A stretch of 64,000 bases of DNA from Sphingomonas endolithica (GTDB taxonomy: Bacteria > Pseudomonadota > Alphaproteobacteria > Sphingomonadales > Sphingomonadaceae). The position numbers and the translations under genes are program-made. Under the pieces are notes generated by a model. The model saw only the letters and a program-made list of their open reading frames with translations. It was not told the DNA's origin and did no database searches. The stretch spans positions 3,172,501-3,236,500 of the forward strand of contig NZ_CP103057.1 of assembly GCF_025231525.1 (NCBI RefSeq), written 5' to 3'. Below, one piece after another: positions 26,467-34,996 of this stretch (positions within the stretch are counted from its first letter, which is position 1; each line of letters opens with the position of its first letter).

Positions 26467-26520
26467 CTGACCCGGATGCTGCCAATCGGCGGAGCCACCG
26501 AGGGTCTGCCATCCACAGGC
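26467..26520 (+). repeat. Degenerate fragment of the 385-bp repeat
   Basis: ACCCGGATGCTGCCAAT, then CGGCGGAGCC and CATCCACAGGCTGG follow the order seen near 20610-20665 and 31796-31848. A short third relative of the direct repeat. Confidence 0.45.
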
Positions 26521-26557
26521 TGGCCAGGCGGTGGTAGCCGCTTTCCAGCGTGCAGAC

Positions 26558-28408
26558 CTAATGGCGCGGATTTCGTGCTCGTTGCGCGGGAGCCTTATAT
26601 TGCGACATCGAAGGCTCGTCGCAACGTTGCGCACGCTCGATCAGCAACTCCGTCGTTGCGTCCCGATTTACCGCCCTCGAGAACAGATAGCCTTGTCCAA
26701 GGACGCAGCCGGCTGCTTGTAGAAGGTCGACCTGATCCTCGGTCTCTATCCCCTCGGCAATGACACGGATGTCTAGTTTCCTCGCGATCTGGATCAGACC
26801 TTCCACAATCGCCATGCTGGCGTTGTTGGGAGCCAGACGATTGACGAAGCTCTTGTCGATCTTGATGATGTCCACAGGCACGGTGAGCAAGTGAGTCAGC
26901 GAGGCGTAGCCCGTGCCGAAATCGTCAAGTGCAACCCGAAGACCTTTCGCGCGCAGCGTCTCGACAGCCTTGCGAACCATGTGGTCGCCATCGCCCATGT
27001 AGACGGTTTCTGTAACCTCGACGATAACGTGCTTCAGCGGAACGCCCTCGCGTCCGAAGGCCGCCGCGAGCATGGAGTCGAGGGTGCCACCATGCATGTC
27101 CGCGGACGAGACGTTGACGCCGACGTGCTGGAAGGGGATGCCCATGTCGAGCCACGCACGAACGTCTGCCGCGACGAGCTTCATCATCCGCTCCGTCAGC
27201 GCCTTCGCGACGTGCACGTCCTTCATCGCCTCCTGGAAATCGCCGGCGGATATAATGCTGTCGCCCAGCCGCATCCTGCACAGAGCCTCGAGCCCCACGA
27301 TGTCGCGCGTGTCCAACCGGACGACCGGCTGGTAGAAAGCCTCGATCCGGTTTTCGAGCAGCGCCGCATCCACTTCCCGGATGTGGCCCAAGCGGCGGGT
27401 GATGTTTGTTCCTAGCCCCGGCCAGTACCGCACGAAGCCGCCGCGTCCGGTTTCCTTTGCGTGATATAGAGCAAAGTCCGCGTTTTGGCGGACCCGTTCA
27501 GCTATGCGGTCGCCTGCCGATAGCACCGCACCACCAACGGTCGCGCGCGGCACGACGAGGTGGTCGCCGCATTCTGCAGGCTCAGCCAGCATCTCCAGGA
27601 TGCGTTCAGCGGTTTGCTCCAGGTCACGTAGCTCTTCCGGCGCCTGGACGATGATGGCGAACTCGTCGCCACCAAGGCGGAAGGCTCGCTCCCTGGCTGA
27701 CGCTGCGGTGATCCTGGCTCCGGCAGTCTGCAGAAGGCAGTCACCTGCTTGATGGCCAAACGTGTCGTTCACGAGCTTGAGGTTGTCGAGATCAAGAACG
27801 AGCAGCGCCCAATCCCCCGGCCGTTCGCAGTCGAGCGCCGCTAACGCAACATCGAACGCTGCTCGGTTGGACAGCCCGGTGAGCGCGTCAGTGAAGGCGC
27901 GGCGCTCATGTTCGATGACGCGCTGGTGCCGCTCCAAGGCAATGATGCATAGATGCACGCAATTCCGAACGATCTCCCTCTCAAGCTGTGTCGGACCTCT
28001 GCACTCACGATAGTAGAAGGCGAAGGTGCCGATCGCTTCCCCAGCCGCGTTGAGGATCGGCTTGGACCAGCATGCGCGTAGGCCGATAGGAAGAGCCAGA
28101 TGCTTGAAAGCCGCCCACCTGCGATCGTTCGCAATGTCGGTAACCGTCACCTCCTCGCGAAGGAAGGCGGCGGTTCCGCACGATCCAACGTGCGGGCCAA
28201 TCGGCACCCCCTCCAGTGCTGCCGAATACTCGGCTGGGAGACTTGGGCCGGCAAGAGGATGGATCAAGCCTGCTCGATCAACCGTCAGAACAGAGCAAAC
28301 GGCACCGGGCGCGAGTCTTTCCGCCTCCTCGCACATGCGTTCCACGGTATTTGCCAGTGTTTCGCCGGTCGCGATCATCTCGAGAATGGTATTCTGGAGC
28401 TCTAACAC
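26558..28408 (-). CDS. GAF-GGDEF-EAL bifunctional cyclic-di-GMP protein
   Basis: A 616-residue soluble signalling protein. A GAF sensor occupies about residues 15-160 (GSCGTAAFLREEVTVTDI). The GGDEF domain spans 168-330 with an intact RLGGDEF at 244-250, and the EAL domain spans 345-590. EAL residues appear complete: EAL at 374-376, then NVSS, EVTET, LDDFGTGYASL, IKIDKSFV, AEGIET and QGYLFS. It may therefore both make and degrade cyclic di-GMP. It starts at GTG 28408. It lies 338 bp downstream of the hybrid kinase on the same strand and may act in the same pathway; the GAF ligand is unknown. Confidence 0.9.
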   Translation of the reverse strand: MLELQNTILEMIATGETLANTVERMCEEAERLAPGAVCSVLTVDRAGLIHPLAGPSLPAEYSAALEGVPIGPHVGSCGTAAFLREEVTVTDIANDRRWAAFKHLALPIGLRACWSKPILNAAGEAIGTFAFYYRECRGPTQLEREIVRNCVHLCIIALERHQRVIEHERRAFTDALTGLSNRAAFDVALAALDCERPGDWALLVLDLDNLKLVNDTFGHQAGDCLLQTAGARITAASARERAFRLGGDEFAIIVQAPEELRDLEQTAERILEMLAEPAECGDHLVVPRATVGGAVLSAGDRIAERVRQNADFALYHAKETGRGGFVRYWPGLGTNITRRLGHIREVDAALLENRIEAFYQPVVRLDTRDIVGLEALCRMRLGDSIISAGDFQEAMKDVHVAKALTERMMKLVAADVRAWLDMGIPFQHVGVNVSSADMHGGTLDSMLAAAFGREGVPLKHVIVEVTETVYMGDGDHMVRKAVETLRAKGLRVALDDFGTGYASLTHLLTVPVDIIKIDKSFVNRLAPNNASMAIVEGLIQIARKLDIRVIAEGIETEDQVDLLQAAGCVLGQGYLFSRAVNRDATTELLIERAQRCDEPSMSQYKAPAQRARNPRH

Positions 28409-28746
28409 CGTGATTCGACCTGACGTCGGTTGCGAGCCTCGCTGAAGATTCAGAGCTCGATACCGAATATGAGCAGGAAATCTTTAACAACTCGCGCTCG
28501 GTGCCAATGAGCTAGGCATTGTCTTTCCTCATTCGTACCCTCAATCGAACTGGATAAACGAGTCGCATGACGTGACTTGTGGCCCACGCGGTCTAGGTGG
28601 TGCGGACAGTTATCTAGGCCGCAGTACGATGGCCGCATGGCGCTAGGATCCAGACGGCTACTGGGTGGAGATCAACGATTATCCGAAGCCGAAGAGTGGC
28701 CATTAGAATGTGTACTGTCGTCGAAAGTGCATTCGGACGATCGTAG
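28409..28746. other. Intergenic region between the two signalling genes
   Basis: 338 bp with no recognised gene, repeat or RNA; it probably carries the promoter of the GGDEF-EAL gene. Confidence 0.45.
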
Positions 28747-31602
28747 TCAGGCTTCGATCAATTCGCGTATGCGGCCAGCAAGCGCATCCATGCCAAAGGG
28801 CTTGGTCAGCACGTGCATGCCTGGGTCGAGATGACCGTGGCTGAGCACGGCGTTTTCAGCATACCCAGTGATAAAAAGCACCTTCAGATGGGGACGGATG
28901 TTGCGCGCCGCATCTGCCACCTGTCGACCGTTCATGCCGCCCGGCAGGCCGACATCGGTGATCAGCAGATCGATCCTCAGGTCGGAGTTCAGGATCTTGA
29001 GTCCCGCCGCGCCGTCGGCGGCCTCAATCGCCGTGTAGCCCAGATCGGTAAGGACCTCAGCAACGAGCATCCTCACGGTAGGCTCGTCATCGACGACCAG
29101 CACCGTTTCACCGGCCTCTGCGCGAGGTGACTGCTCGAGGTCTGTTTCGATCTCCCCCGCCTCCGCCTCTCCGAAGTGTCGCGGCAGGTAGATGCACGCC
29201 ATCGTGCCTTCGCCCACCTCGGAGTAGATGCCGACCGAACCGCCGGACTGCTTTGCGAACCCGTAGATCATCGAGAGGCCCAGGCCGGTGCCCACGCCTA
29301 TAGGCTTGGTCGTGAAGAACGGGTCAAACGCCTTCTCAATGACGCCCGGCGTCATGCCGGTGCCCGTGTCGGACACGCACAAGGATATGTACTGGCCCGG
29401 CTCCAGCCCCCGTTGCTCGGCCGCACGATGATCCATCCATCTATTCGCCGTCTCTATCGTGATCTTGCCACCTTCCGGCATGGCGTCGCGTGCGTTGATG
29501 CACAGGTTGAGAACCGCGTTCTCCAGCTGGCTGGGGTCGATCAAACTCGGCCACAGCCCGGCCGCATGCACGGTCCCGATCTCCACCGCCGGACCGACGG
29601 TGCGGCCGATCAGATCCTCCATGCCGGAGACCAGCTGCTTCACGTCCGTCGGCTTCGGCGCGAGCGTCTGGCGCCGCGAGAAGGCGAGCAGTCGATGCGT
29701 CAGCGCGGCGGCGCGCCTTGCGGCCCCCTGCGCCGCATTCACGTACTTCTCGACATCCGCCACCCGCCCTTGCGACACGCGGACCTGCATCATCTCCAGA
29801 CTGCCGGAGATGCCCGTCAGGAGATTGTTGAAGTCGTGCGCCAGCCCTCCAGTGAGCTGTCCCACCGCCTCCATCTTCTGAGACTGGCGCAGCGCATCCT
29901 GCGTCGCCATCAGTTCGGCCGTTCGCTCGGCGACGCGGCTTTCCAGGGTGTCGTTGAGTTCGCGCAGCCGCTCCTCCGCGCGCTTCCGCTCGGTCAGATC
30001 GAGCATGGCGCCGATCATGCGAATCGCGCGCCCGTCCTCATCCCGAAACACGTGCCCACGATCGAAGACATCGGCGAACGTCCCATCCGCGCGACGGAAG
30101 CGGTATTCGGCTGCCCAATGGTCGCCAGCGCCGTCGATGACTGCATGGATGGCGGTGTCGACACGGTCGCGGTCATCCGGGTGAATGTGCTCCATCCACC
30201 AGTCGCCGGTCGGCTCGACCTCGTCTTCCGCATATCCGAACAACACGGTGACCGCCTCGTTCCAGTCCACGCGATTGCTGGCGAGGTTCCAGTCCCAGAT
30301 AGCATCGTTGGTCGCCTTGGCAGCCAAGCGGTAGCGTTGTTCGGTCTCGCGCAACGCGGCCTCGGCGCTCCGGCGCTGGGTTTCATCGCGGGCGATCTTG
30401 ATAAAGCCGCCAATGGTGCCGTCGGCATCGTGAAGAGGGCGGACCGACCCGTTTGCGAAGAAGCGCGAGCCGTCACGGCGCACGTGCCAGCGTTCGTCGT
30501 TTGCGCAACCTTCAGCGCGCGCCGTGGCGAGTTCCCGGTCTGGCACGCCGGCAGCCCTGTCCTCCGAAGTGAAGAGGATGTCCGCGCTGTTGCCCTCCAT
30601 CTCGGCAACCGACCAGCCGAACACGGCCGCCGCGCCTGGCGTCCAGTCTAACACCCGATTGTCGGCGTCGACCGTGAAGATGGAGTGGTCCTTCACCCCC
30701 TCCACGATGCGCCTGTTACGCTCCTCGCTCTCGCGAAGCTCGGCTTCCGCCCGGTACGTCTCGGTCGAGTCATGTCCCTCGACGAAGATGCCCGTCACAC
30801 GTCCGCCATCGTCCGTGATGGGTTCGTAGATGAAGTCGAGCATGAGCTCCACAGGTCCAGCGCCTGGAAGCTCGAGGCGGACGGGTGTGCGATCCGCGAC
30901 GTAACGCTCGCCTGTCCGGTAGACCTGATCGAGCAGGTCGTAGAACCCTTGGCCGATCAGCTCGGGAAACGCCTCGCGCACGGTCTTGCCGACGAACTCC
31001 CGCTCGCCGAACAGGCGCCGATAGGTGGCGTTGGCGAACTCGAAGACGTGCTCGGGACCGTTCAGGACCGTGATGAAGCCAGGCGCCTGCTCGAACATGC
31101 GACGCTGCCGTTCGGTGTCCGCGGCACGGCGCCGCGCGGCAAGCACCTGCTCGGTGATTTCGGTGCATGCGCAAAACAGACCTTCCACCAGCCCGCTGTC
31201 GCCTCGGATGGGCGTGTAGGAGAAGGCGAAGTGGGTCTCCTCCTCATATCCGTGCCGGTTCATCATGAGGGTGATGTCGTCCATGTGTACGGGCATCCCG
31301 CCATATGCCTGTTCCACGATCGGGATCAGATCCGCCTCGATCTCCGACCATACCCCCAGGAAGGATCGACCCAGCGCAGCGGGATGCTTGTCACCCAGCA
31401 CGACGGCATAAGCATCGTTATAGAGGAAGGTCTGCGAAGATCCCCAAGCGACGAACATGGGCTGGTTCGCGCTGAGAAGGACAGACACAAGCGTCTTGAG
31501 CGGCGTGGGCCATTCCGCCGGAACGCTGAGCGGCGTCTCAGCCCAGTCGTATGCACGGATTGCGGCGCCCATCTGACCACCGTCGGCGAGGAAGCTAAGC
31601 AT
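28747..31602 (-). CDS. PAS-rich hybrid histidine kinase with receiver domain
   Basis: A 951-residue cytoplasmic hybrid kinase. The N-terminal PAS-like module (residues 10-150) begins with the IRAYDWAETPLSVPAEWP signature. Further PAS domains follow at about 165-285, 295-415 and 420-540, then a coiled coil. The HisKA region has phospho-acceptor His589 (GGLAHDFNNLLTGISG). The HATPase shows NLCINARDAMP, SDTGTGM and GTGLGLSMIYGF. The C-terminal receiver (about 833-951) has VLVVDDEP, phospho-acceptor Asp883 (LITDVGLPG) and TKPFG. No transmembrane helix is evident. No cognate output regulator is adjacent other than the GGDEF-EAL gene downstream. It starts at ATG 31602. Confidence 0.92.
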   Translation of the reverse strand: MLSFLADGGQMGAAIRAYDWAETPLSVPAEWPTPLKTLVSVLLSANQPMFVAWGSSQTFLYNDAYAVVLGDKHPAALGRSFLGVWSEIEADLIPIVEQAYGGMPVHMDDITLMMNRHGYEEETHFAFSYTPIRGDSGLVEGLFCACTEITEQVLAARRRAADTERQRRMFEQAPGFITVLNGPEHVFEFANATYRRLFGEREFVGKTVREAFPELIGQGFYDLLDQVYRTGERYVADRTPVRLELPGAGPVELMLDFIYEPITDDGGRVTGIFVEGHDSTETYRAEAELRESEERNRRIVEGVKDHSIFTVDADNRVLDWTPGAAAVFGWSVAEMEGNSADILFTSEDRAAGVPDRELATARAEGCANDERWHVRRDGSRFFANGSVRPLHDADGTIGGFIKIARDETQRRSAEAALRETEQRYRLAAKATNDAIWDWNLASNRVDWNEAVTVLFGYAEDEVEPTGDWWMEHIHPDDRDRVDTAIHAVIDGAGDHWAAEYRFRRADGTFADVFDRGHVFRDEDGRAIRMIGAMLDLTERKRAEERLRELNDTLESRVAERTAELMATQDALRQSQKMEAVGQLTGGLAHDFNNLLTGISGSLEMMQVRVSQGRVADVEKYVNAAQGAARRAAALTHRLLAFSRRQTLAPKPTDVKQLVSGMEDLIGRTVGPAVEIGTVHAAGLWPSLIDPSQLENAVLNLCINARDAMPEGGKITIETANRWMDHRAAEQRGLEPGQYISLCVSDTGTGMTPGVIEKAFDPFFTTKPIGVGTGLGLSMIYGFAKQSGGSVGIYSEVGEGTMACIYLPRHFGEAEAGEIETDLEQSPRAEAGETVLVVDDEPTVRMLVAEVLTDLGYTAIEAADGAAGLKILNSDLRIDLLITDVGLPGGMNGRQVADAARNIRPHLKVLFITGYAENAVLSHGHLDPGMHVLTKPFGMDALAGRIRELIEA

Positions 31603-31747
31603 CTATTGTTCCAATGGATCTCAAGCGTGCGGTATCACTGCTCGTTGCTGCCCGCTACCTATGTTGGCTCCGACGTCTCACGCGACAGTCGGTCACGTCA
31701 CGATGCGGTCGCTCCTCAACCTGAGTGCTTATAGGCGAGCATTCTTT
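31603..31747. other. Upstream region of the hybrid kinase
   Basis: Together with the direct repeat, palindrome and MITE that follow, this makes about 770 bp (31603-32375) without a supported gene. The kinase promoter should be here. Confidence 0.4.
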
Positions 31748-32132
31748 CCTCGCCGGTCGTCAAGAGGAGGTCCTATGAAATGCTCAAAGCCATCACCCGG
31801 ATGCTGCCAATACGGCGGTGCCGCGCGTTAAGAGCCATCCACCGGACCGTCACCCGCTGCTACTTTGGTTGATATTTAGTTGGTGTTAAGTTGATCAAAA
31901 TCGCTTGGTTTCAGCAACTGCCATACACTTGGGGTTGCCAATTTCGGCAGAATACTGCCGTTTTCCTGCTCCGTCAGAAAATGAGGTTGGTTGAACGGTT
32001 TAACCAAGCCCACCTTGCTCCCTTCGCAAAGCGGATCGCAGGGGTAAGCTCATCCCGATAGCTTTTGCCTGTCATGTGCTTCCCCATGTGTCAGCCGTGA
32101 TACCCGATTAAGGTCAACGACCGCTTTCCACC
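31748..32132 (+). repeat. 385-bp direct repeat, copy 2
   Basis: Closely similar, in the same orientation, to 20559-20943. Both copies start CCTCGCCGGTCGTCA and end in the first bases of an island palindrome (GACCGCTTYCCACC). They also share the tandem GTTGG words and the hairpin GGTTGAA / TTTAACC. The copies bracket 10.8 kb that includes IS110 and both signalling genes. Confidence 0.8.
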
Positions 32133-32310
32133 GAGGCTGTGTGAAAACGTCTCGTCGCTACCGAAACGAGCAAGATCCGAATCAACACGGCCATGTTCGT
32201 GTAAGAACGGGATCAACTCGCGGCGGACTTTGAATCAATGTTGCGGCTCGTGCGCCTGTGTCCGCGTTTTCACACAGCCTCCACCACTTTCGATCATGGC
32301 GGAGCGATCG
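32121..32310. repeat. Island palindromic repeat split by a MITE
   Basis: CCGCTTTCCACC (32121-32132) and CACCACTTTCGATCATGG (32282-32299) are the two parts of one unit. Removing the MITE and one CACC restores the family word TTTCCACCACTTTCG. Confidence 0.8.
32133..32281. mobile_element. 149-bp MITE with 17-bp perfect terminal inverted repeats
   Basis: The ends GAGGCTGTGTGAAAACG and CGTTTTCACACAGCCTC are exact complements. A 4-bp duplication CACC flanks it (32129-32132 and 32282-32285). It has no coding capacity. The termini resemble those of some IS5/IS1182-type elements, so it was probably mobilised in trans; that family match is from memory. Confidence 0.88.
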
Positions 32311-32375
32311 GCGGGGCGATGATGCCGCTAGGTCCCAACTGGATAGCGAATGGAGATAGGTGAGTAGTGCACTGG

Positions 32376-32816
32376 CTATTTCGTCGCGCTACTGCAGGCC
32401 ATATCGGAACGGCATGCCGGATCGGTCTTCCGGGCTGCCGCCATAAGCTGCCCACTGTCGTTCAAAGAACGATACAGAGGATCAGCATCCTGCTTTTTGG
32501 CGCACGCGAGCAATAGAGGCATCATGACCTCGGAATCATGACCATGAGCTTTGAGAAGGGCCGCGCTTTCCCTCTCGCCAGTAGCGAATGTGCCGTTGAC
32601 CTGCATCCGCTTGCCTTCAAACAAAGCGCGTGCCGTTGATTGAAGGGTTAGCGACATCTTGGGATTAGGCCCAGCTAGAGCCAATTCTCTGCCGTAGTGA
32701 AATGCCGCTACACAGTGTCCCGGCTTGGAGCTGTCGGGTATTTGGGAAGATGCCGTCCCGCACGCACCGACTGCCAATGTCGATGCTGCAACTATGAGAG
32801 CCCGGTAATCTAGCAT
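32376..32816 (-). CDS. Lipoprotein, hypothetical
   Basis: A 146-residue protein starting MLDYRALIVAASTLAVGACG, a lipoprotein signal with lipobox VGAC. The mature part has CVAAFHYGRELALAGPN, LQSTARALFEGKRMQ, GERESAALLKAHGHD and LLLACAKKQDADPLYRSL, mostly helical. Five cysteines follow the signal region. Start ATG 32816 is chosen over an earlier in-frame methionine because it places the signal at the terminus. Family unknown. Confidence 0.62.
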   Translation of the reverse strand: MLDYRALIVAASTLAVGACGTASSQIPDSSKPGHCVAAFHYGRELALAGPNPKMSLTLQSTARALFEGKRMQVNGTFATGERESAALLKAHGHDSEVMMPLLLACAKKQDADPLYRSLNDSGQLMAAARKTDPACRSDMACSSATK

Positions 32817-32965
32817 GGGAGCATGCCTTGCTATGCTAATTATGCCGCTAATATCCGGCAACTGGCTACGAATCCGCTAACGCTTACTGCTGCTCATGGG
32901 CTGATGCAGGCGTCGTCGAGCACGCCATTCAGTTGATACGGCCCTGTTCAGAGACGGTAGGGTTG

Positions 32966-33036
32966 CGCGATGTCCGCCATCACCACACGCCTTACCGGAA
33001 GCAGACGGACCGCTATCGCCCAATAGCGGACATTGC
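32966..33036. repeat. Island palindromic repeat, copy
   Basis: GCGATGTCCGC at the left pairs with GCGGACATTGC at the right. The inner hairpin CCGCTAT / ATAGCGG around CGCCCA is perfect. One of the best-preserved hairpins of the family. Confidence 0.8.
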
Positions 33037-33112
33037 GATCCCGCTACGGCGATGTCACAAAGGTGCGGTGAGCAGCGACACATACGAGTGGCTCCCAAAG
33101 CCTCCTAGCGCC

Positions 33113-33286
33113 ATGCAGCGACTTGTTGCGGGCATTTTGACAGGAGCTTTGACATTGTCGGCACTTAGCAGCTTCGCCGGTTGGCGCGTGTTCGGCAATC
33201 ACGACGCGGAGGTGTTGGCGGTAGTGGGCCTTGTGTCCAGCATCGTGTTCTTTCGCTTCATGCCCGGCGTCAAAAGACGATCGTAG
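33113..33286 (+). CDS. Small membrane protein, hypothetical
   Basis: A possible 57-residue protein starting MQRLVAGILTGALTLSALSS. It has two hydrophobic segments, the second being VLAVVGLVSSIVFFRFMPG, and a basic tail (VKRRS). The layout resembles the protein at 23252-23443. The upstream part of the frame is repeat sequence. Island repeats flank it on both sides. No ribosome-binding site stands out. Confidence 0.45.
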   Translation: MQRLVAGILTGALTLSALSSFAGWRVFGNHDAEVLAVVGLVSSIVFFRFMPGVKRRS

Positions 33287-33304
33287 CTGGCGCTGTCGGC
33301 GTCA

Positions 33305-33354
33305 GCTTGCCACCAATTCGGACGTGGCAGCAATCGCCCACTTGCGGACATTGC
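33305..33354. repeat. Island palindromic repeat, copy
   Basis: GCTTGCCACCAATTCGGACG, TGGCAGC and AATCGCCCACTTGCGGACAT in order. Lies between genes at 33113 and 33399. Confidence 0.75.
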
Positions 33355-33398
33355 GCTGTCCGAGCATGCTCATCTTCTCACGACAACTCGGAGGTGCG

Positions 33399-33863
33399 AT
33401 GTTGCGATCGTTCTTACTTGCACTCGGATTGTTCGTTGCGACGGTCGTCCCTGCCGATGGGCAAGCGCCCTCCCGTCATATTGGCATAGTCCTCGGCTGG
33501 GACGTGAACTGCGCGATGCGGGCAGATGGCAAGGCAATAACGTCCTGTGGCTTGATGCTTCAAGAGGGCAATCTAAAGGTCCTCGTCGGTGTCGATCGCA
33601 GCGTAAGCTACACTGTCTCGAAAGACTGTGGGCATCCGCATAACTACTGGCTTCGCACAGGTCCGATTGAGGGTGGGGGCGACTTGTCCTTCTTGCTGGC
33701 AGATGTCGCGACTGCTGCGCAGTTTGACGGCAAGATCAGAGACGATACCTGCACGAAGCAGAGCGCCCCGGTGGCAGGGGCGTTCGAGAACCTAAAAACG
33801 GCACTGATGATGCTTCGAACGTTCCCAGCCTCACCGGAGAATAAGGGTATTTGGCTGAACTGA
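33399..33863 (+). CDS. Secreted hypothetical protein
   Basis: A 154-residue protein with signal peptide MLRSFLLALGLFVATVVPADGQ. The mature part (IGIVLGWDVNCAMRADGKAI, LQEGNLKVLVGVDRSVSYTV, DCGHPHNYWLRTG) is beta-rich with several cysteines. A good ribosome-binding site GGAGG precedes ATG 33399 by about six bases and fixes the start. Not recognised; likely periplasmic. Confidence 0.68.
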   Translation: MLRSFLLALGLFVATVVPADGQAPSRHIGIVLGWDVNCAMRADGKAITSCGLMLQEGNLKVLVGVDRSVSYTVSKDCGHPHNYWLRTGPIEGGGDLSFLLADVATAAQFDGKIRDDTCTKQSAPVAGAFENLKTALMMLRTFPASPENKGIWLN

Positions 33864-33929
33864 CGACTCGATGGGACGATGCGCTATCGCTCTTTGTCTC
33901 ACCGCGAACATTTACATGCCGCGTATGCC

Positions 33930-33976
33930 GAATGTCCGCTTACCACCAATTGTCGCCGTTCGTCATTGTGGCGGCG
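33930..33976. repeat. Island palindromic repeat, copy
   Basis: GAATGTCCGCTTACCACCA, ATTGTCGCCGTTCG and TCATTGTGGCGG. Follows the gene at 33399. Confidence 0.7.
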
Positions 33977-34052
33977 CTCAGCGAATGAGGGCTTCCAGGT
34001 GGCCACGAAAGTGGCAAAAAGCGCCCGCAAAATTCTGTCCGGCGTAGATCCG

Positions 34053-34074
34053 AGCCCGCCTCATCGGGCGGGCT
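34053..34074. terminator. Possible terminator hairpin without T-run
   Basis: AGCCCGCC pairs with GGCGGGCT across six bases. There is no T-run after it, so termination is doubtful; it lies just upstream of the phage-gene remnant at 34097. Confidence 0.3.
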
Positions 34075-34096
34075 TACCCGTTTCAGGGGGTGTACG

Positions 34097-34189
34097 ATGA
34101 CCGTTTCTGCACCGCACCTCGCCAAGGCTCGTCGCATCGAGCAACTTACCACTGAACTTTGTTGCGACGCTCAAGGAGCGGCTGGGTAG
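34097..34189 (+). pseudogene. Fragment of a small phage-type gene (RIEQL family), copy 1
   Basis: A 30-codon frame, MTVSAPHLAKARRIEQLTTE, that stops early. The same words recur about 400 bp downstream (VPAPHIDKSRRIEQLASDL), showing that both derive from one gene. Only the N-terminal part survives here. Confidence 0.5.
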
Positions 34190-34196
34190 GCCTCGC

Positions 34197-34439
34197 CTAC
34201 TTCGGAGGCTGGTTCGATGTTCTGCCCCACATCGTGCGCGAAACCTCTAGTTGCTTATCACGGACGGCCCATTCCTGCTGCGTCAAGCACACGCGCCTGA
34301 CACTGATTCTGCTGCCAGTCACTGGCTCCTGCCGACATACCTTGGTTTCTTGCTTGGCGCCCGCAGACGGCTGGGCCTCGCCAGCTTGGCCTATGGCGAG
34401 CAATGCAGCAGCGACGAATAGATCTATGGTCATATTCAC
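34197..34439 (-). CDS. Small secreted conserved protein
   Basis: An 80-residue protein with signal peptide MNMTIDLFVAAALLAIGQAG. The mature core KVCRQEPVTGSRISVRRVCL, then TQQEWAVRDKQLEVSR, is a pattern I associate with small conserved sphingomonad proteins: two cysteines bracketing a TGSR loop, then a W helix. They are probably periplasmic and disulphide-bonded. Function unknown. A second methionine at codon 3 is an alternative start. Confidence 0.68.
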   Translation of the reverse strand: MNMTIDLFVAAALLAIGQAGEAQPSAGAKQETKVCRQEPVTGSRISVRRVCLTQQEWAVRDKQLEVSRTMWGRTSNQPPK

Positions 34440-34534
34440 CTCGACTCGATTGCGAGGTCTTTAGATGCCACAATTAAATAAGGGAGAGAAGCTCGTTAAG
34501 CGGCGGTTACCTTCCGGACGAAGGCGTACCCGCT

Positions 34535-34705
34535 CCTCACATAGACAAGTCCCGTCGCATCGAGCAGCTGGCCAGCGACCTGCATAGCCTGGCCTTCGAC
34601 GTTGCCGAGCCATCCCGGTGTATCGCTCGATCGGATCAGTTAACCGCCGAGGGTGAGCGCATCGCTGCTGCTGTACGGGCTGAGTTCCGTGGCATCGTAG
34701 GGTGA
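34535..34705 (+). pseudogene. Small phage-type gene remnant (RIEQL family), copy 2
   Basis: An open frame without a start codon: HIDKSRRIEQLASDLHSLAF, then SDQLTAEGERIAAAVRAEFR, ending at TGA 34703-34705. It parallels copy 1 at 34097. Its stop overlaps the GTG that begins the broken HNH gene, an arrangement typical of phage or plasmid gene strings. Confidence 0.55.
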
Positions 34706-34996
34706 GCAAGCGCAAGCCATGGCAGCACACCGGACCTGACAAGCGCCTGCTTGGCCGTGCTGGACAGGTCCAGCGTGCCCGCCGCCTCGCCCGTACGCGA
34801 TGGCCTATGCGAGATGTGCGACGCTGAGGGCCGCTTCACCTTCGACACCGTGGTCAACCACAAGGTGCCCCTCACCCGTGGCGGTGAGGACACCGACGAG
34901 AACACCGAGAGCCTCTGCGACAAGCATGACGCGATCGTGACCGCCCAGCAGTTCGGCAAGGCCGAGCCGATCACGGCGGAGGGCATAGGGCGCGAT
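34702..34996 (+). pseudogene. HNH endonuclease fragment, frameshifted and truncated by IS6
   Basis: It starts GTG 34702 with SKRKPWQHTGPDKRLLGRAG and QVQRARRLART. An extra base near 34790 then shifts the frame, and DGLCEMCDAEGRFTFDTVVN, HKVPLTRGGEDTDENTESLC and DKHD continue in the next frame. CxxC, the N-H pair and the final C...H are HNH-nuclease features. The 3' end is cut off by the IS6 element at 34997. The second frame runs on into the transposase, producing an artificial fusion frame. Confidence 0.75.

Larger units (their letters stand above)
25611..26557. other. Long gene-free segment with repeat and tRNA remnants
   Basis: About 950 bp without a supported gene. It holds a palindromic island repeat (25651-25735), a tRNA-Pro 3'-end-like fragment (25914-25937), a perfect 18-bp-arm palindrome (26291-26328) and a degenerate piece of the 385-bp repeat (about 26467-26520). 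The reading frame at 25930-26259 looks like noise. This appears to be a scar of several recombination events. Confidence 0.5.

Noticed and set aside
29176..30651. 491-codon plus-strand frame opposite the hybrid kinase
   Set aside because: Shadow frame; the minus strand carries kinase and PAS motifs.
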